Numbered from the stretch's first letter, positions 12,254 through 25,314 are shown. The stretch is 64,000 bases of DNA from Coleophoma eucalyptorum (GCA_026120035.1 JALRME010000026.1:124001-188000), one strand, 5' to 3'. The notes: generated from the letters alone by a model not told the origin. A program made the numbers and translations.

Positions 12254-13476
12254 ATGACACGAACGATTCTAACACCAACTCTTTTATTTTCCATAAGCAA
12301 CCAACCTCACCTCCCAAAAGACTCGTGGTATTTCGTGGTCGCAACTACGCTATGTATATTGAACCGTCCTGACCAGATTCCTGCTGTTTTCAAGTATGCA
12401 GTTGAGAATACTTTTGGGGATGGAGATCAAAAGCTTACTCTGGACTCACAACTCTTAATTGTACGCAGAATACGCGAGTCGCTGATCAAGGCCTCCGCGG
12501 TGGGAGGTGTGCCAAAGGTATGTCAGACAAGTGCCTTTACAAATGACTTCTATCTCTCTACCAGAGAATTTCTAGCGGTTATGAGAAATTCAAAGAGGCC
12601 GAAAATGAACCGTCTACCTTCTGAAAGCCTCTGCACTTGTTGAATAGCCATTCCTGAACGGCTAGCCCGGTCTCAGCACGGGTGCATGTCATACTTGACA
12701 GTCCACTTGCAAGACACCCAACACTCAGTTATAGCAAGGAATAGCTCTGGAGTGTCGACCTTTAGGGATACAGAAATGATCCCCTTCATCGTCACTAGAT
12801 ATCATTAAGTGATTATGTCTTTAGCGACCTTATCTTGTACTTGGTAGTAACCAAGTAGTACGTGAAGGTCGACATCCATAGTTGTACCTTCATCAAAATT
12901 TCAAAGTCTCTGATCACGTCTGACATATTCAGACCATAAATGCTTTGCACGCACTCAAAAGTGTCACGCCTCCCGAGCTACAGGATGAGCCATTCTCCCC
13001 TTCACCCTCTTTGCGGCGTGCAGACCTGTACGACACACCGGTATCTGATATTCTGCAGCGCGGGCAAAGTTTCTTCGAGAAGATCTATGGCAAGATTTGG
13101 CAGAGAGTCATGGGACATATGGATGGATCAGGGACAGAGGACCTTGGCCTGATTGGAAGGCTCGCTTATGGCTTTGTGCTATCAAATGTGAACATACTAA
13201 ACCATCAAGAAACCAGCTTCGTCTTGATTGCTGCTCTGGTACCTCAAGATGTGAGTTATATGCCCTGGCCTCTAGAAGGCTTAACTAACGCAATCGAAGG
13301 TGAACCCCCAACTCAAGGGCCACCTCAAAGGAGCACTCAATGGAGGAGCAACCGTAGAGGAGGTAAAAGCTGTTAGAGCTATAGTCATAAGCGTATGCAA
13401 GGCTGCGGGAATGATGCGACTCGATCCAGATTGTCCAGGCGGATGGGGATGGCGAGAAGAAGTGGCAGATCTCTGA
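12254..13476 (+). CDS. Carboxymuconolactone decarboxylase (AhpD-like) fold protein
   Basis: Exons 12254-12517, 12933-13250 and 13300-13476 give 252 residues. Exon 1 encodes the helical N-terminus ending ASAVGGVPK. Exon 2 starts TINALHALKSVTPPEL, and the join reproduces the contiguous VGG-x-PK-TINAL stretch I expect in this fungal family. Then come YDTPVSDILQRGQSFFEKIY, SGTEDLGLIGRLAYGFVLSN and VPQD, and exon 3 begins VNPQLKGHLKGALNGGATVE. This is the fungal branch of the CMD superfamily. The redox CxxC typical of AhpD is not visible, so peroxidase-partner activity should not be assumed. Exact role unknown. Intron 1 is 415 nt (GTATGT ... CTGAC ... TTCAG), far above the local norm; a second acceptor at 12564 would give a 47-nt intron and early termination. 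The ATG at 12254 is the first in frame downstream of the HRD1 promoter. Confidence 0.82.
12518..12932 (+). other. Long intron (415 nt) with inverted repeats
   Basis: Donor GTATGT at 12518, branch-like CTGAC about 10 bases before acceptor TTCAG at 12932. Inside are an inverted repeat (TGTCGACCTT at 12753 and AAGGTCGACA at 12865, arms extendable with mismatches to about 18 bases) and a smaller hairpin around 12838-12857 (TACTTGGT / ACCAAGTA). A short in-frame segment after the alternative acceptor at 12564 ends in TGA at 12622. Confidence 0.65.
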
Positions 13477-16400
13477 TGCAACAAGTGAAACCCCGCAGGC
13501 TGGGATTGGAATATGTACACTATAGAGCCACTTCACTAGGTGGGATGAACAGTGGAGACAAAGCTTAACGAAGCACACTTCATTTTCCGGCGCCTCGGAT
13601 TATTAAGGACGGTGGTCGATCATATAGCTGGGGATCTGCGCAGGTATTCTAGACATCATCTTTACATAGCGCCTTGTAATGTTTGCAGACGGGGGTTCAT
13701 ATCTCTCATGTAATCACGATACTGCATAATATTCGCATTTATAGTACACGTTGTAGCAGCCGTATCAAATTTGGCAGTAACTCGTCAGTTGCCACGCTTC
13801 CCTTCACATTGGCGAGATAGAAGAGGCCAACAGAGAAAATAGCCTCCTAATGCTGAACCCTGAAGCTCCCCAGACTCCCTCCTGGACAAACCCAATGGAT
13901 TCTGTCCGTAGGAATAAAACACACTAGCCACTGGTCTATTCTTACTCGCTTCCACAAGCCAGAACGTTGTGTCAGACATCAGGATCTGATCGAGACCCAC
14001 ACTACTAGCATTGAAATACCAATAATAAAAGAAAGTTTCTGGTGGCCAGAACAGAATGATATCGGAGATTTAGCAAATCCCAGCCCGGGAGGAGTTTTTT
14101 TTTCTTTGGCTAGAAGCTTAGGTGTCTTGCACCAGGAGACAAACTACAAAGGAACCATTTCAAGCCACAATACCACCAAAAGTTGCCCGCCAGTCCGTTG
14201 TAGCAAGATTTGGCGAAATCCCCACTGGAGTGGACACTTAGGCATAGGGAAAAAAAGCTTGTTCGAGAAGCTAAAGGGAAACTAAATCACCCTCCTATTC
14301 AAAGCTCAAGTCAAGATGCTAAGAGAATCGCGTTGGGGCAGTTTCCGTTAATGACAACTTCACCTTAGCATTGTGCACTACTGGTGTTGCGTACCACCAC
14401 CCTAACGCCTGTCCCTATTAGATGTAGGCAAAGAACCCTTTGTTACCGGCGAGGAATACTTTCAACTTCGCTCTGTGTATCTGTAAGGTTGATATGCTCG
14501 GCAGATGATTGCGGGTGACGAATCTGAAGAAACCATATCTTCATCCGAACTTTCACAAGGACATTACATAAAAATAAGCACGCGTAGATTAATAATCATC
14601 ATGGCAATATTCTTGCAGTGCCCTTTTCCGAATTGCCTCAGTTTATCAGGTTGACTCGCCGATAAGCAGTTGCGTTGTAATTTCCCTCTTGGTCGTATCT
14701 CCGATTGGATCTTTCTGAATAGCTTCCTCGCACTCGTCAAATGCTCGGTAATTTGACCTGCTGCAGGGAGCGCGAGACTTCAACCCACGTCAAGAGTCTA
14801 TTGAGAGAGTTATCAAAGAGTCTTCTGATCGGGCAGCTGCCGGTGGAGAAGCCATAGGCATCTACAATACCTCTTTTCCCACAGCGGAAATTTCGGGTTC
14901 TTCCATAGTCCGGTCACAGCACTCAGGACACACATTGTTAAGTGTCCACCCCGAGTCCGAGCAGACGGGGAAGAGTCTGGAACCGTCTTGTCGCGTGGAG
15001 CAATCTCGACATTTCTGGCTTCTGTCAATACCAGAAGCATGGATCAGCGGCGCGGGACATGTTTGATAGCGCCTTGCGGCAAATCCCAAGTACCCCGGCA
15101 CGCCATCGTGCCACGACAAGAGGACCGAAGAAAGAAGTCGACGGCTGGTGCTGGCTCTACCCACAATGCGGTCCATCCGTAGTCTGGATTGTCAATATCA
15201 TTATTTTGCTGCATGCACGAAGCCTGCGGATTGTCGTATGATCAGAGGGAAACTTCGACTAAGAGGGCCAATCACATCCCGTCGGTGTCCACTCTGGAAG
15301 CCACAATCCAGCCTGCACGTGGCTGCATTGATCCATGACCCGTGCTGCTGGGTCTTGCTGCCCGCACGCGACTAACCCGAAGTGAAAGATTTAGACGAAG
15401 AACTGCAAAAGCCGTCTCTTTTTGGATAGGGGCTTCCTGGACTGAGAAGGATGGCGCAAAGGCTGCGAAAAGGTTGGTCACTGTGCGTGACAAGACACTT
15501 CCTGGGGTCAAAATTGGGCTACCCGGTCAGGCCAGGTCACGGACAATAACTGGCCCAGGAGCCATGGGTTGCAAGTCTCAGTGCTGCTGGTCCTGGTGGT
15601 GACTATGATAGGCCAACTGTCCGCTACTGTCAACAATGTGGGAGAGGACGAGTGGCTAATCGCCGACCTCGCCAAACCGGCATGTCCCTCAATACTCGCA
15701 ACAGTCGCAAGCCACGAACGGTATCCCAAGGCCTAGTCGGTCCCTATATTCACTATTCGAAGGATTTCATGCCCAAAGCCCAACCCGGGCCCTTTGGGGG
15801 AGGACGAAGGGAAAGTTTAGGCATACGCATCCGCACACCAATGAATGTTTTGAGCGCCGCAGATTCCAACGTCCGGCAGATGGGTGGTATAGGGTCAGAA
15901 TCTCAATAATTGTCGGAATGGAGTGTGATTGAACGGCTGTGGGAGAAGCCTCGAATTTGGAGCAGGGAGAGAATATCGCCAACCCCCCTCCCCCTATTTA
16001 GAGTATTGTTTGTTGCATGCACATGGACAACACTTTGAGTTCACTAGATGGTATGTCTCTTTCGGGGCAGGCTTATGCAGGACGAGTCCTTGTGCAACTC
16101 TATGTGGACATCAGGTCAAGGTCTTTGTTTTGGCGCAGGTGTGGCAGTACTAGCCATCAACATCGCTTTGGTCCTGCCTAGTAGTAACTTCACTAAATGG
16201 GAGTGGGCGACTTGTTGATCCCTCCGCAACTCGATATGGAGAGATCTCCCGGCCCGCGACCCAATACTGCTGGACGCCAAGGCGCAACTTGTTGTCGGAA
16301 GCTGCACAGTCTTATTATTGGAGTACATTCCAAAAGGCACCCTGTATACAGCCTGAAGAGGGCTTGCTTATCCGGGATTAGAATCTGCGAAGTGATTTGG

Positions 16401-19400
16401 GATTCATCCTTGTGGTATAATGTAAAACGTCTAGAGGTTCCTGGCCTATCATTGGCTGTCCATGTTGTAAAAGCAAAGTGGGTGAGGCCCCTTCATCTCC
16501 TGCGTCGCAATCGTCTATCGAGTACTATTTTGTACCTCTCCGAAGCTTGCCGTTGTTGAATTCCGAACTTCTAACGACAAACGCCAAAGTCTGAAGGCCA
16601 CAGAAATCTTAGCTAACTTTTGGCGTCCACCGAAGAGCTCTCAACCATCGCGCTTCATAACGTTGGGATGGGATCTTAGATGCCGTGCCATTTTTTGTTG
16701 ATAACCACGCGCGACGACATTGGGGCAACCACAAAAAGTGAGGATGAAGGTTGATGGCGAAGAAACCTCATACTCTGCCACCCATACATAGCGAGGCAGA
16801 CCCAAATCAATTTGACGTTGTTGTCTTAATGGGATACAGTCATGGGCTTTACGTCCGTAGCTTATTCTTCTATGCTTACCACCGAACTGAGTGTGTAATA
16901 ATTGTTGCATCCTAGAGATTGCATGCAGTCCATGCTTCGACCCCAACCATCCATCGGGATCGTAAGCCAACCAATGAGAGCGAATGCGAGGCGAGGCCTA
17001 TGGTTGGTCCCCTCTCCGCAAACGCCAAGGACGGCGAGCCCGAGAAATTCAGATGGTCTTAGGGGTCTAACCATTCCGGGCTCAGCCCTAAACAGAAAGT
17101 CGGGTCACATCTTACAACTCACCTTTCAATATCTGCTGCTTCGTTGGAACTCATACCTGACACGAAAGCGTCAACAGTATCACGGCCGCAGCCACAGACA
17201 GGCTTCTTGTGACTGCAGAATTTCTGGAAGTTCTCTGAGCTGCCTTGCAGGCTTGAGGTGGGGTGGTGTTGATCCCAACCGAAGGTTTGGGAGATCTCCA
17301 ATGCCCCAGCAATTCTCACGTGGTTCCCCAATATCTATTCAAGGGCGGGATACCACAGCACTGGTGCCCTTTTAATATCGTTGCCGTCGATTTCTTTCTC
17401 ATTCTCGGGCTCCTTCAGGTTGCTCCCAAAAGGCAGCATGCGGACTTTGTCCAGCATAGCGCGGTATGGGCAGCCAGCCGACGGTAATGCTCCGTGTCTG
17501 TGGCTACATACTTGGGTGCAAGATTCTGGGGTTGTCTCGAAGCGACCCCCAATCGAAGGATGCGATTATCAGTGACACCTAATTTACCTTCATCGTAGGT
17601 ATTTTAGCAGCCTTTGTGTGCAGGCGCTCTGCAGTAGGTCGCTGTTCTTTAGAGTTCAGACCACAGCCAAGCGTCTTCCAGTCAGATGAAGGCTGGGGAA
17701 GGACCAATCATTGCCAGAAAAATATATTACTACAAGGCTGATCGTTGCTTCTGATATCCCGATAACCTGCATTAGTACGCTTGAATAAAATTGGTGCCTG
17801 TTGGGAAGAAAAACGAAGGAAGGCCGGGTCACGAGCGACAGCGACACACACCGAAAAGATGTTCTATGCTTCGGTGACACGACCGACAGTGAGGAACGAC
17901 GCATTACGGACGTACGGTCCAGGCAGCAACTCGGGACCATGCACATCATAGGGAGAGAAACGATTTGCTCGGCATGCAGAGGTGTTTGCAGAAAGGAACG
18001 AGTGGAAAAAGCAAAAATGACTGGATTCGAAACATGCAAATCTGCCTTGTCCAAGTGCTAAAAGTAAAGTATGGATGCTTCCGCGCTCCCGCACCCGTCC
18101 GAAATCTCTATCGGCAGGGGAAATGACACCACCCTGACTGACCCTTAACAATGCACCTGACCCAGATGCACCCTAAGAAAAGAACATCATGCAAGTGATG
18201 GTTCTGGTAAGGGAGGCAGGCTGGGTGGTGACCTTGTGCTCTCAAGTCCCGAGTCTCGAGTTTCTAAGACGTCACGATGCTGCGGCAGCAATGCTGTAAG
18301 TGCTGTACGTCCTGGATGCATTTGGCGATTCCGAGCGCCGATGGGTCCTGCTATGTCATCAGGCCTATGTTTACTCCCGCCTGGGTTATTTGCGGGCACC
18401 AAACGCAAAATGCTTACCTGATGCTTTTCGTCGGTGAGCGAGAAGAGGGCTCAAGCTGTGGCGAGGCTGTGCCACACGCACTGTCGCTCTGTCAACAAAA
18501 ATAGCCCCCATCAGTGCCCACGTACCGGATCGCTGAGGCTTAGCACCGCCATGATCTTCTGCGGGCCCCGTAAATCTTCGTAATGCAGCCAATGGGAGGA
18601 CCAAGATGCGCTACCCCTATGCCATGTTGAGAAGCACAAAAGCACACTACTCCTTTCCGAGCCTGTCTTCTTACCGCATTGATCAAGGGAGGGTTGTTGG
18701 TTCGTGGGCGGGCGGGAGCAGGAGGGTGAGGATTGGGAAGCCAGGATTGGGTAGACACCGACCAGCCTGACATGATTTTTCGTGGCATTTGGGACTCATC
18801 GAGGCATCACTGCCCGCTCCCATCCCATGGCATGGCCGTGATGAAACCCGAAGAACGAAGGTCGTCATAGTTTCGATCGCATCTTGCGCATCTTGTTTGT
18901 ACCTATCTCGCCGGTCCCTCCAGATCGTCAGCCGAGCCGCAGGGTTGAGATAAGATGTGCAAAAGCAACCAAGCGTGACAAGTCGTTCAATAAATGCTTC
19001 TCTGAGTGAGCGATGATATGGACCGGTCTAGTGGCCCTCGATTGTCTGAGATAGGAACCAAGAAGCGAGTTAGACCATGGATGAATAACTCTAAAGCGCT
19101 TCCCCACCTCCTCAACAGCGGTAGGCTGTCGCACGTTGCCGCATTCGAGGGGAGTTGGATCTGCTCTGATCTGCATGGTGCTCCCAGAAAGGCCTGCGCA
19201 TAAGCACATCTTTTCATTTGTGCCAGCAGGATTCCTTCCGCCAGCCAGGATCGCACACGGATGGGCCATTGAGGAAGGCGAAGGTCAAGAGCCACGGTCC
19301 ATGTTGATACGGCATCCACAAAAAGGAACCGCATACTGCCGGGCGTGATCTTTGATTGCGCAAAAGGCATGGGAGAGGCAGGGCATGCACTGTGACACTG

Positions 19401-20865
19401 CTTGCTGGTTGGTTGGAGTGCGAGACCTCTCCAGATTACACCCACCAGGACGGACTGCGCGACAGTGTGTCCTTGAGGCCCCTTGAGTCCCCTTGAATCA
19501 CCTCGCTCGCCTAAGCATGCGGCGGCCGACGTGAAGCATGGATGATGGGGGGGGGGGGTGGTGGCCTATCCGCTTTTGGGGGACGTCAGTCGCAGGCGTG
19601 GCAGATGTATGGCTACTTTACGCACTGAGGTCTGGCCAAGGGAAGAAGTGATAGCGGTGCCTGGAAGGGAGGGAGTGGCAGTGGATCCCATGGCTTGCTT
19701 CATGTACTTTCGTGTAGCGTGTCGCGCGAAGACGGTGAGAGTTCTGAGAGATGGAGAGTTTTGGGAAGAGCGGAGTGTAGGGACGGAAGAGGTCGTGGGG
19801 GAAGGGAATGGAACAAGCACTCTTTCCATTCCGCAAGCTTTCTCTTCAGACGAGACGGAGACGGGACTTAGTCTGACTTGGTCGGCCATGCACCCGCACC
19901 CTACTGGCCCGACTACGACGAGCGACGAGCGACTAGTAACGAGTAACGAGCACGACGACGATCAACGAAAGTAAAGCAAAGCGAAGCGAGGCAAAGCAAA
20001 GTCAAGCACCGCATAGCATAGCAAAGGGAACCAAACCAAACCAAACCAAAGATTGCCTTCTTGACCTTGCCGTAGGGCAACTAGCTAGCTCACTAACCCA
20101 CACACAGTGAGTGATTTGCTTGACACCCCGCCCTGACCAGTATGCCCCGGCACAAAAGGTTATAACGGGGGCATTGTAGACGGGTAGCAACACGAGGCCA
20201 CCAAGCACACACCGAGGACAGACGAACAGGGTGCAAGCCACCCTTCCCGAATCTGATCATAGCCTTTTTGTCCTGCCCATGGCTGTCCACCGTTGCGCCC
20301 CTGACCCTGACCTTGACCTTGTTCGCCAAATGCGCAGCATTTCCTGGGCCTGGGACGGATGAGTGCGACTGATCTCACTGGCAATATTAATCCTAGAGAA
20401 TGCCCCCAACCCAACTCTCTCTATCTACCAGAAGACATCATCCTCCTCCCAAAGTCCTGACTACAACAAGGCATCGATCTGCATCTTGCACCTCAACCTC
20501 CGAGTCTGACTGCGCTGCAATTTCATCTGACTCCACCTCCTACCTTCGAATCTTCACCTATCAACTACTTTTTCTCCACGATCGCCAACCCAGCCCGTTC
20601 TACATATATTCTTGACGCGCCCCCCCCCTCTACTACCCTCTCATCCTGTCTCAATCTTCAGGAGATCAAGGCAACTCAAGCGTTACACCATAGTGCTCCC
20701 ACCACTCGTCAACTTGCTTGTCCATCTATCTCCATTTCGCTTCAACCCGCGCGGGCCAATACAGCAATCTACGAGCAACCGACACCGCCCGCAGAAATTG
20801 ATTTTTTGGAAAGAAGCCAACGTTGGATACGGCCTTCCCCTAGGAATCTGCCTCAGCAGCAGAAG
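13477..20865. other. 7.4-kb region without recognisable genes
   Basis: Between the CMD-fold gene and the C2H2 factor. The longest ORFs are about 100-160 codons, occur in all frames and lack domain-like patterns or a plausible exon series. Base composition looks ordinary and is not the extreme AT-richness of heavily mutated repeats. I saw no terminal repeats or transposase/reverse-transcriptase motifs. The last 1-2 kb hold simple repeats: a 12-G run at 19547-19558, and ACGAG, AAAGC and AACCA repeats at 19914-20051. That part probably belongs to the long upstream region or 5' UTR of the C2H2 gene. Old decayed genes or a non-coding RNA cannot be excluded by eye. Confidence 0.55.
19914..20051 (+). 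repeat. Short tandem repeats (ACGAG, AAAGC, AACCA motifs)
   Basis: Three adjoining imperfect microsatellite-like stretches: ACGAGCG/TAACGAG units, then GCAAAGC/GCGAAGC units, then about four AACCA units ending near 20050. All are non-coding and lie about 1 kb upstream of the C2H2 factor. Confidence 0.7.
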
Positions 20866-20922
20866 GTGTGCTTTATCTCAATTAATTACGCTGGATTTCT
20901 TAGGCTAACCGTTGCGACTTAG
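20866..20922 (+). other. Putative 5' UTR intron of the C2H2 factor
   Basis: GTGTGC donor after CAGCAGCAGAAG, GCTAAC branch and GACTTAG acceptor over 57 nt, 57 bases before the first in-frame ATG at 20980. The upstream exon is open in the same frame but has no in-frame ATG back to about 20600, so the intron most likely lies in the leader. Confidence 0.55.
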
Positions 20923-20979
20923 TCGGCGACAGTGGCAGATCGAACCACTGATCAGCTATCATCATCCTTTGATCTTGCA

Positions 20980-23288
20980 ATGGTCTCTATCGCAGACCAC
21001 ACCATGAACATGCTTCGACAAGACGACTACGTTCTCTATCCGGACCCACCGAATATGTTCTCTCCCCAACACTTCGACTACCAAACCCTCCAGAATTTCA
21101 ATATTGACTCGCACATTTCTTCAGCGCAACCAAGAACTTACCAAGATTCGTTCCCGGCAAGCACCGCATACAATTCTGCCACCATGTACAGCGAGGCCCC
21201 ACAAGATATGTTCCAACTCGGATCGCCAGAAATTGGGCGCGTACCTTCAAATCTTTCAACTGCCAGTGGACCTTCAGCGACTTCTTCGGCAATGGGTTCG
21301 CCCTTAAGCCACGGAGGCGTTCCACCTCCAGAGTGGGCTCCCCAGGGACTCGGTCTCAACCCAGGAATTGTCAATTACGATCAATTTGGAAGCACCGAAT
21401 ACTTCGGCCCTCCAGGTATGGACCCTGAATTCGATTTAAACTTCAATGCAGCGGCCAAGTCAAATAGCTTTGTTGGTGAGTGTGCAACTGTTTCCACATC
21501 TAAGTCTCGTCAGCATGGTTCTTCGGTGTCATCCGCTGCAGATTCGTTATCTTCTATGTCCAATTTTGTTGCTTCTCCCGTCGATCAAATCCCAAGATCA
21601 AGACCCTCGCCAGCGACACCTCCCAGTTCGGGAAGGGGTTCACGGGATGAGATCTTCAGGTCTCCTATTTCAGTGTCTGCGTTTTCTTCAATGTCTCCTT
21701 CATCTCGTCGACACTCGAGAGCAATTGGCAATTCTGTCTACGCCTCGATGAGTCCCATCGGTCGAAGTCCTGATATGAGCTCTTCTCCTATCATCAAGTC
21801 GGAAGTGGTATCAGCATATCCGGTCTTTCATCAATCTCCTTTCTTTTCTCAGTCCAGCGGCAATTTTGTGCCTCCTCTTGAGTCTTCTTGTCGGTTTCCT
21901 CTTTGTTCTTGCATTTGACCCGCTACTTCTTCACATGAACGAATGCTAACACTTGTGACTCAGACCCATCCTTGATTCACGGATATGGTGCCCGCTCAGC
22001 TGTAACAACATCATCCCACGAGGTGCAGACATATCAACAACAGTTGTACCCGGAATCACCAGCTACATCCCAACTTTCCCACATTTCTCACAACTCACCA
22101 AGGCCCATCAAGGCAGGCAGCCAATCTCCATACATGGCCTCTCAATATCAGCAATACCCCTATCCTGGAAGAAGACCATCTCTTGCATCGCATCAGTCGT
22201 ACAACAGCGAGAGCTTTAGTAGCGATGAGTCGAAAGAAAAGGGACGATGCACTTATCCAGAGTGCGGCAAAGTCTTCAAGGACTTAAAGGCGCATATGCT
22301 CACTCATCAGAATGAACGACCAGAGAAGTGCCCAATCACGACCTGTGATTATCACATCAAGGGATTTGCACGCAAGTACGACAAGAACCGCCACACTCTG
22401 ACCCATTATAAAGGCACCATGGTCTGCGGCTTCTGTCCAGGTTCTGGTTCAGCGATTGAAAAATCATTCAATCGCGCCGATGTCTTCAAAAGACATCTTA
22501 CATCGGTTCATGGCGTTGAGCAGACACCACCCAACAGCCGTAAGAAGTTATCTCCAAATGTGAACAGTGGAAAGAAACTCTCTGGGTATGCCCCTGATGC
22601 GACTGGCAAGTGTTCAACTTGTTCCACCACCTTTTCCAATGCTCAAGACTTCTATGAGCATCTGGATGATTGTGTGCTCCGTATTGTCCAACAAGAAGAG
22701 CCTTCTGAGGCAATCAACGCTCGCCGTTTGGCAGAAGTTGAGCAAGATCCAGCTGTCCACGACACCCTTCGCGCCAATGCATTGCCAATTATCACGAGCA
22801 GTGTCTACTCGCCCGACGAGGACGATGAGGAGGAGCAAGACAACGATTCTGACGATGATTTCTCGCCAAAAGGATTTAAAGTGTCCCGCAAGGCAAAACG
22901 CGCCAACCCTAACGGCGTCCAAAAGTCAAGAGGCCTTACTCACTCAAGAGGCGGCGTGCCACTATCCAACAAGGGCCGCAAGAAGCGTAAGGACTACCCA
23001 TCATCATGGGGATGTCCATCCGATCAAATGAAGATGAAGAAGCGTGTCATGTGTGTCTTCGATGGTCAACGTCGGTTGTGGAAAGACGACATGATGCTGG
23101 ACACCAATTACGAGGTTCGGATGAAGCTTCAAGGTGACGAGCGAGCCTACGTCACTGATCTCGACGTGCAAACATTGCGCCGAACAGAAGGCTTCCATGG
23201 TGCCACTGAAGAAGAGAAGGGTCCTTGGATTTCAGATGACTTGACGACTGCCGATTTGGAGGCGTTGATGGAAGTCAAGAGGGAGTAA
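20980..23288 (+). CDS. C2H2 zinc-finger transcription factor
   Basis: Exons 20980-21889 and 21964-23288 give 744 residues. The first ATG in the open frame is at 20980; nearby downstream ATGs at 21004 and 21010 are alternatives. The 74-nt intron has a weak GTCGGT donor but a good GCTAAC branch and ACTCAG acceptor, and joins SS-Y-PSLIHGYG in phase. Residues 1-380 are Ser/Pro/Gln-rich, like an activation region. Three C2H2-type fingers follow: CTYPECGKVFKDLKAHMLTH (about 398), CPITTCDYHIKGFARKYDKN...H (about 424) and CGFCPGSGSAIEKSFNRADV...H (about 455). A partial Cys/His module near 519 (CSTCSTTF...HLDDC) comes next, then an acidic stretch (DEDDEEEQDNDSDDD) and a basic tail. It resembles fungal factors labelled metallothionein expression activator-like, but I cannot assign a named regulator. 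The large empty upstream region suggests complex control. Confidence 0.85.
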
Positions 23289-25314
23289 AGGCAAACAATA
23301 ACGAACCAAAAAAACCGGAAAAGCAACAATTACAAAAACTGGTTTCATGAAGCGATGCGGTTATGATTCATTTCTCGGGCGCGTTGGGGACCCTCCATTT
23401 GTTTTTTTGTACGGCTTATGGGACAAGATACCACATTTTTCACTTCCATTCGATTTTAACATCACCATATACCAGACAAGTTTCTGTTTTCATGACCTGG
23501 AGGACCAGACTAAATTTCTTGGGTACTGCATTTTCTCTTTAGCTGTATTTCAGCACTGTTCTATATCTTTCTCTGGGCCATGTACTTTCGGCAGGTCCGT
23601 AAGCTCAAGCTGGCGTTGGCGTCACAGGGAGAGGAAGACATGGCTTTCTTGTGTGTTAATACTAGCTATTATCATTACTCAAAAGTAATATGAATTGCAA
23701 AAAAGATACCTATACTACTTCACTTAACACTATTGTCTATTGTCCATGTGTCAGCCTGATTCCGTTTGCACTTGTGAGCTGTGACTAGAAACGGACAGCA
23801 GAGCTGGTCTAAGCTCCCTACAAGCCATCGACCTGAACCATAATAGCTTAAAGCGAGGATCGAGAGATGCGAGGCTCAACTTCTCCACTACTTTCAAAGG
23901 CTGTTTTCGCTGTAGGAACGAAATACTCGCGTGTTGTTTCCAAGTAGCGGCAGCGGCCGAAACATTCAAGTTCTTCTCTTTCTAAAAAAAACAAGAAGGT
24001 TGCCATATAGGTTTTTTTTAATACATCAGTTAAAGCCTTTGTCCTGCTTATGGCGCAGCCTGCGGCTTCTGCCGCCGAGCACAGTCCAAATGGTTCCCGC
24101 TTTTTTTTCTGATTTTGAGACATCATTGGCACATGGACAGAGCACAAAATCCCAAAGGAACTTCAGTTGCCATGCTCCCTCCCTATCGTTCGACCACATT
24201 CAGCGACAGAGTTCGGTGCCGAGGGAGCGGGCAAGTGGCTAGTCATTGCAGAATGCAAGGGGACTGATACTTTTCCTTGAGCTTACTGGGTGCATGAAGG
24301 GAAAGCGCTGGGAGAGATCCCGGTTGTATTCACCATCTCTGAACTTTGATACAGCGCTGGCGCAGAGCAACGTTAGTTCACCCGACTCCGACCAACCTTC
24401 TGAATTAAGCGACGGGCCATTCGTGCTAGTATCCCCAAGACTAGCCAGAGAGACCCTCAAGTAACCCTTTCTTTGCCGAGAAGGGGACTTTCCAAGCCGC
24501 TGCGGCAGGGTGGCATGACGTTTGTTGGCGCTTGGTTAAAGCATGGATCGCAAATAGTTGACAGGGTGTCAAAAATCAGAAACATCTGGTGAGCTAGGAC
24601 TTCAGATACCACCGTGCATTTCCTTCAGTCCAGGGGATTCCAGGAATGACGTGTGAGAATCGAGATATCGGGGCTGTGACTTTGGATCTGGTGGGCGGAT
24701 GAGCCGAAGGGCACCGAGGGGAGGAAAAAAGACTAATGCTGTGGCTGTGACCTTTTTACGACAAGGGTCGGGCAGGGGGCCGACAGCATTTCTCTCGGTT
24801 GGCCACAAAGTATCGAGGTTATTTGAGGGGGTACCGACGACGAGTGCGGTGACGGGTCGTGGCATAGACGTCACATCCTACAATATCCTCATACAATTTA
24901 GTTGCATTACTGGAAATCCTCCGAGTCCAGAACAAGATGAATATTCATGAATGCTAAAGATGCGTCTCCGCGCAAAATGACTCGAGTTGCGCACGTCGTA
25001 GGTCACATTGTCCCGACACAGCTCGCTCCGGGACAGCAAAGTCCGAGTAAAGGACTAACAAGCTTCCCCAAGCAGCCAAGACGAGTCAGCTAGATGCAGG
25101 TAAAGTGAATAAGAGATACTAGCATCGTGTGCCCGGGTGCAGCCGTTGTTCTTGAAGCTAGGATGCGGGGCAGTTGGTGAAGCCCATCAAGCTCTGATGC
25201 TTGGACTGAACCTTATCCCTACTCTAGAATAGAAGTTGATACAGAGGCATGCTGCAGCTGCAAATCTTATGCTTGCCTTTCACTACTAGTTCAGTGGCAC
25301 TTTCTGACAGTCAA
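23289..25314. other. Convergent intergenic region, nothing recognised
   Basis: 2 kb between the 3' ends of the C2H2 and Zn2Cys6 factor genes. It includes the C2H2 gene's 3' UTR. Small ORFs (for example 23347-23688 and 24246-24464) show no domain or splice-supported extension. Confidence 0.5.

Noticed and set aside
19558..19974. 138-codon plus-strand ORF upstream of the C2H2 gene
   Set aside because: No ATG at its start, sequence ends in simple repeats, and no domain visible.
13477..20865. Possible transposon remnant in the gene-free block
   Set aside because: No terminal repeats, no transposase or reverse-transcriptase motif, and no AT-rich mutated composition seen by eye.
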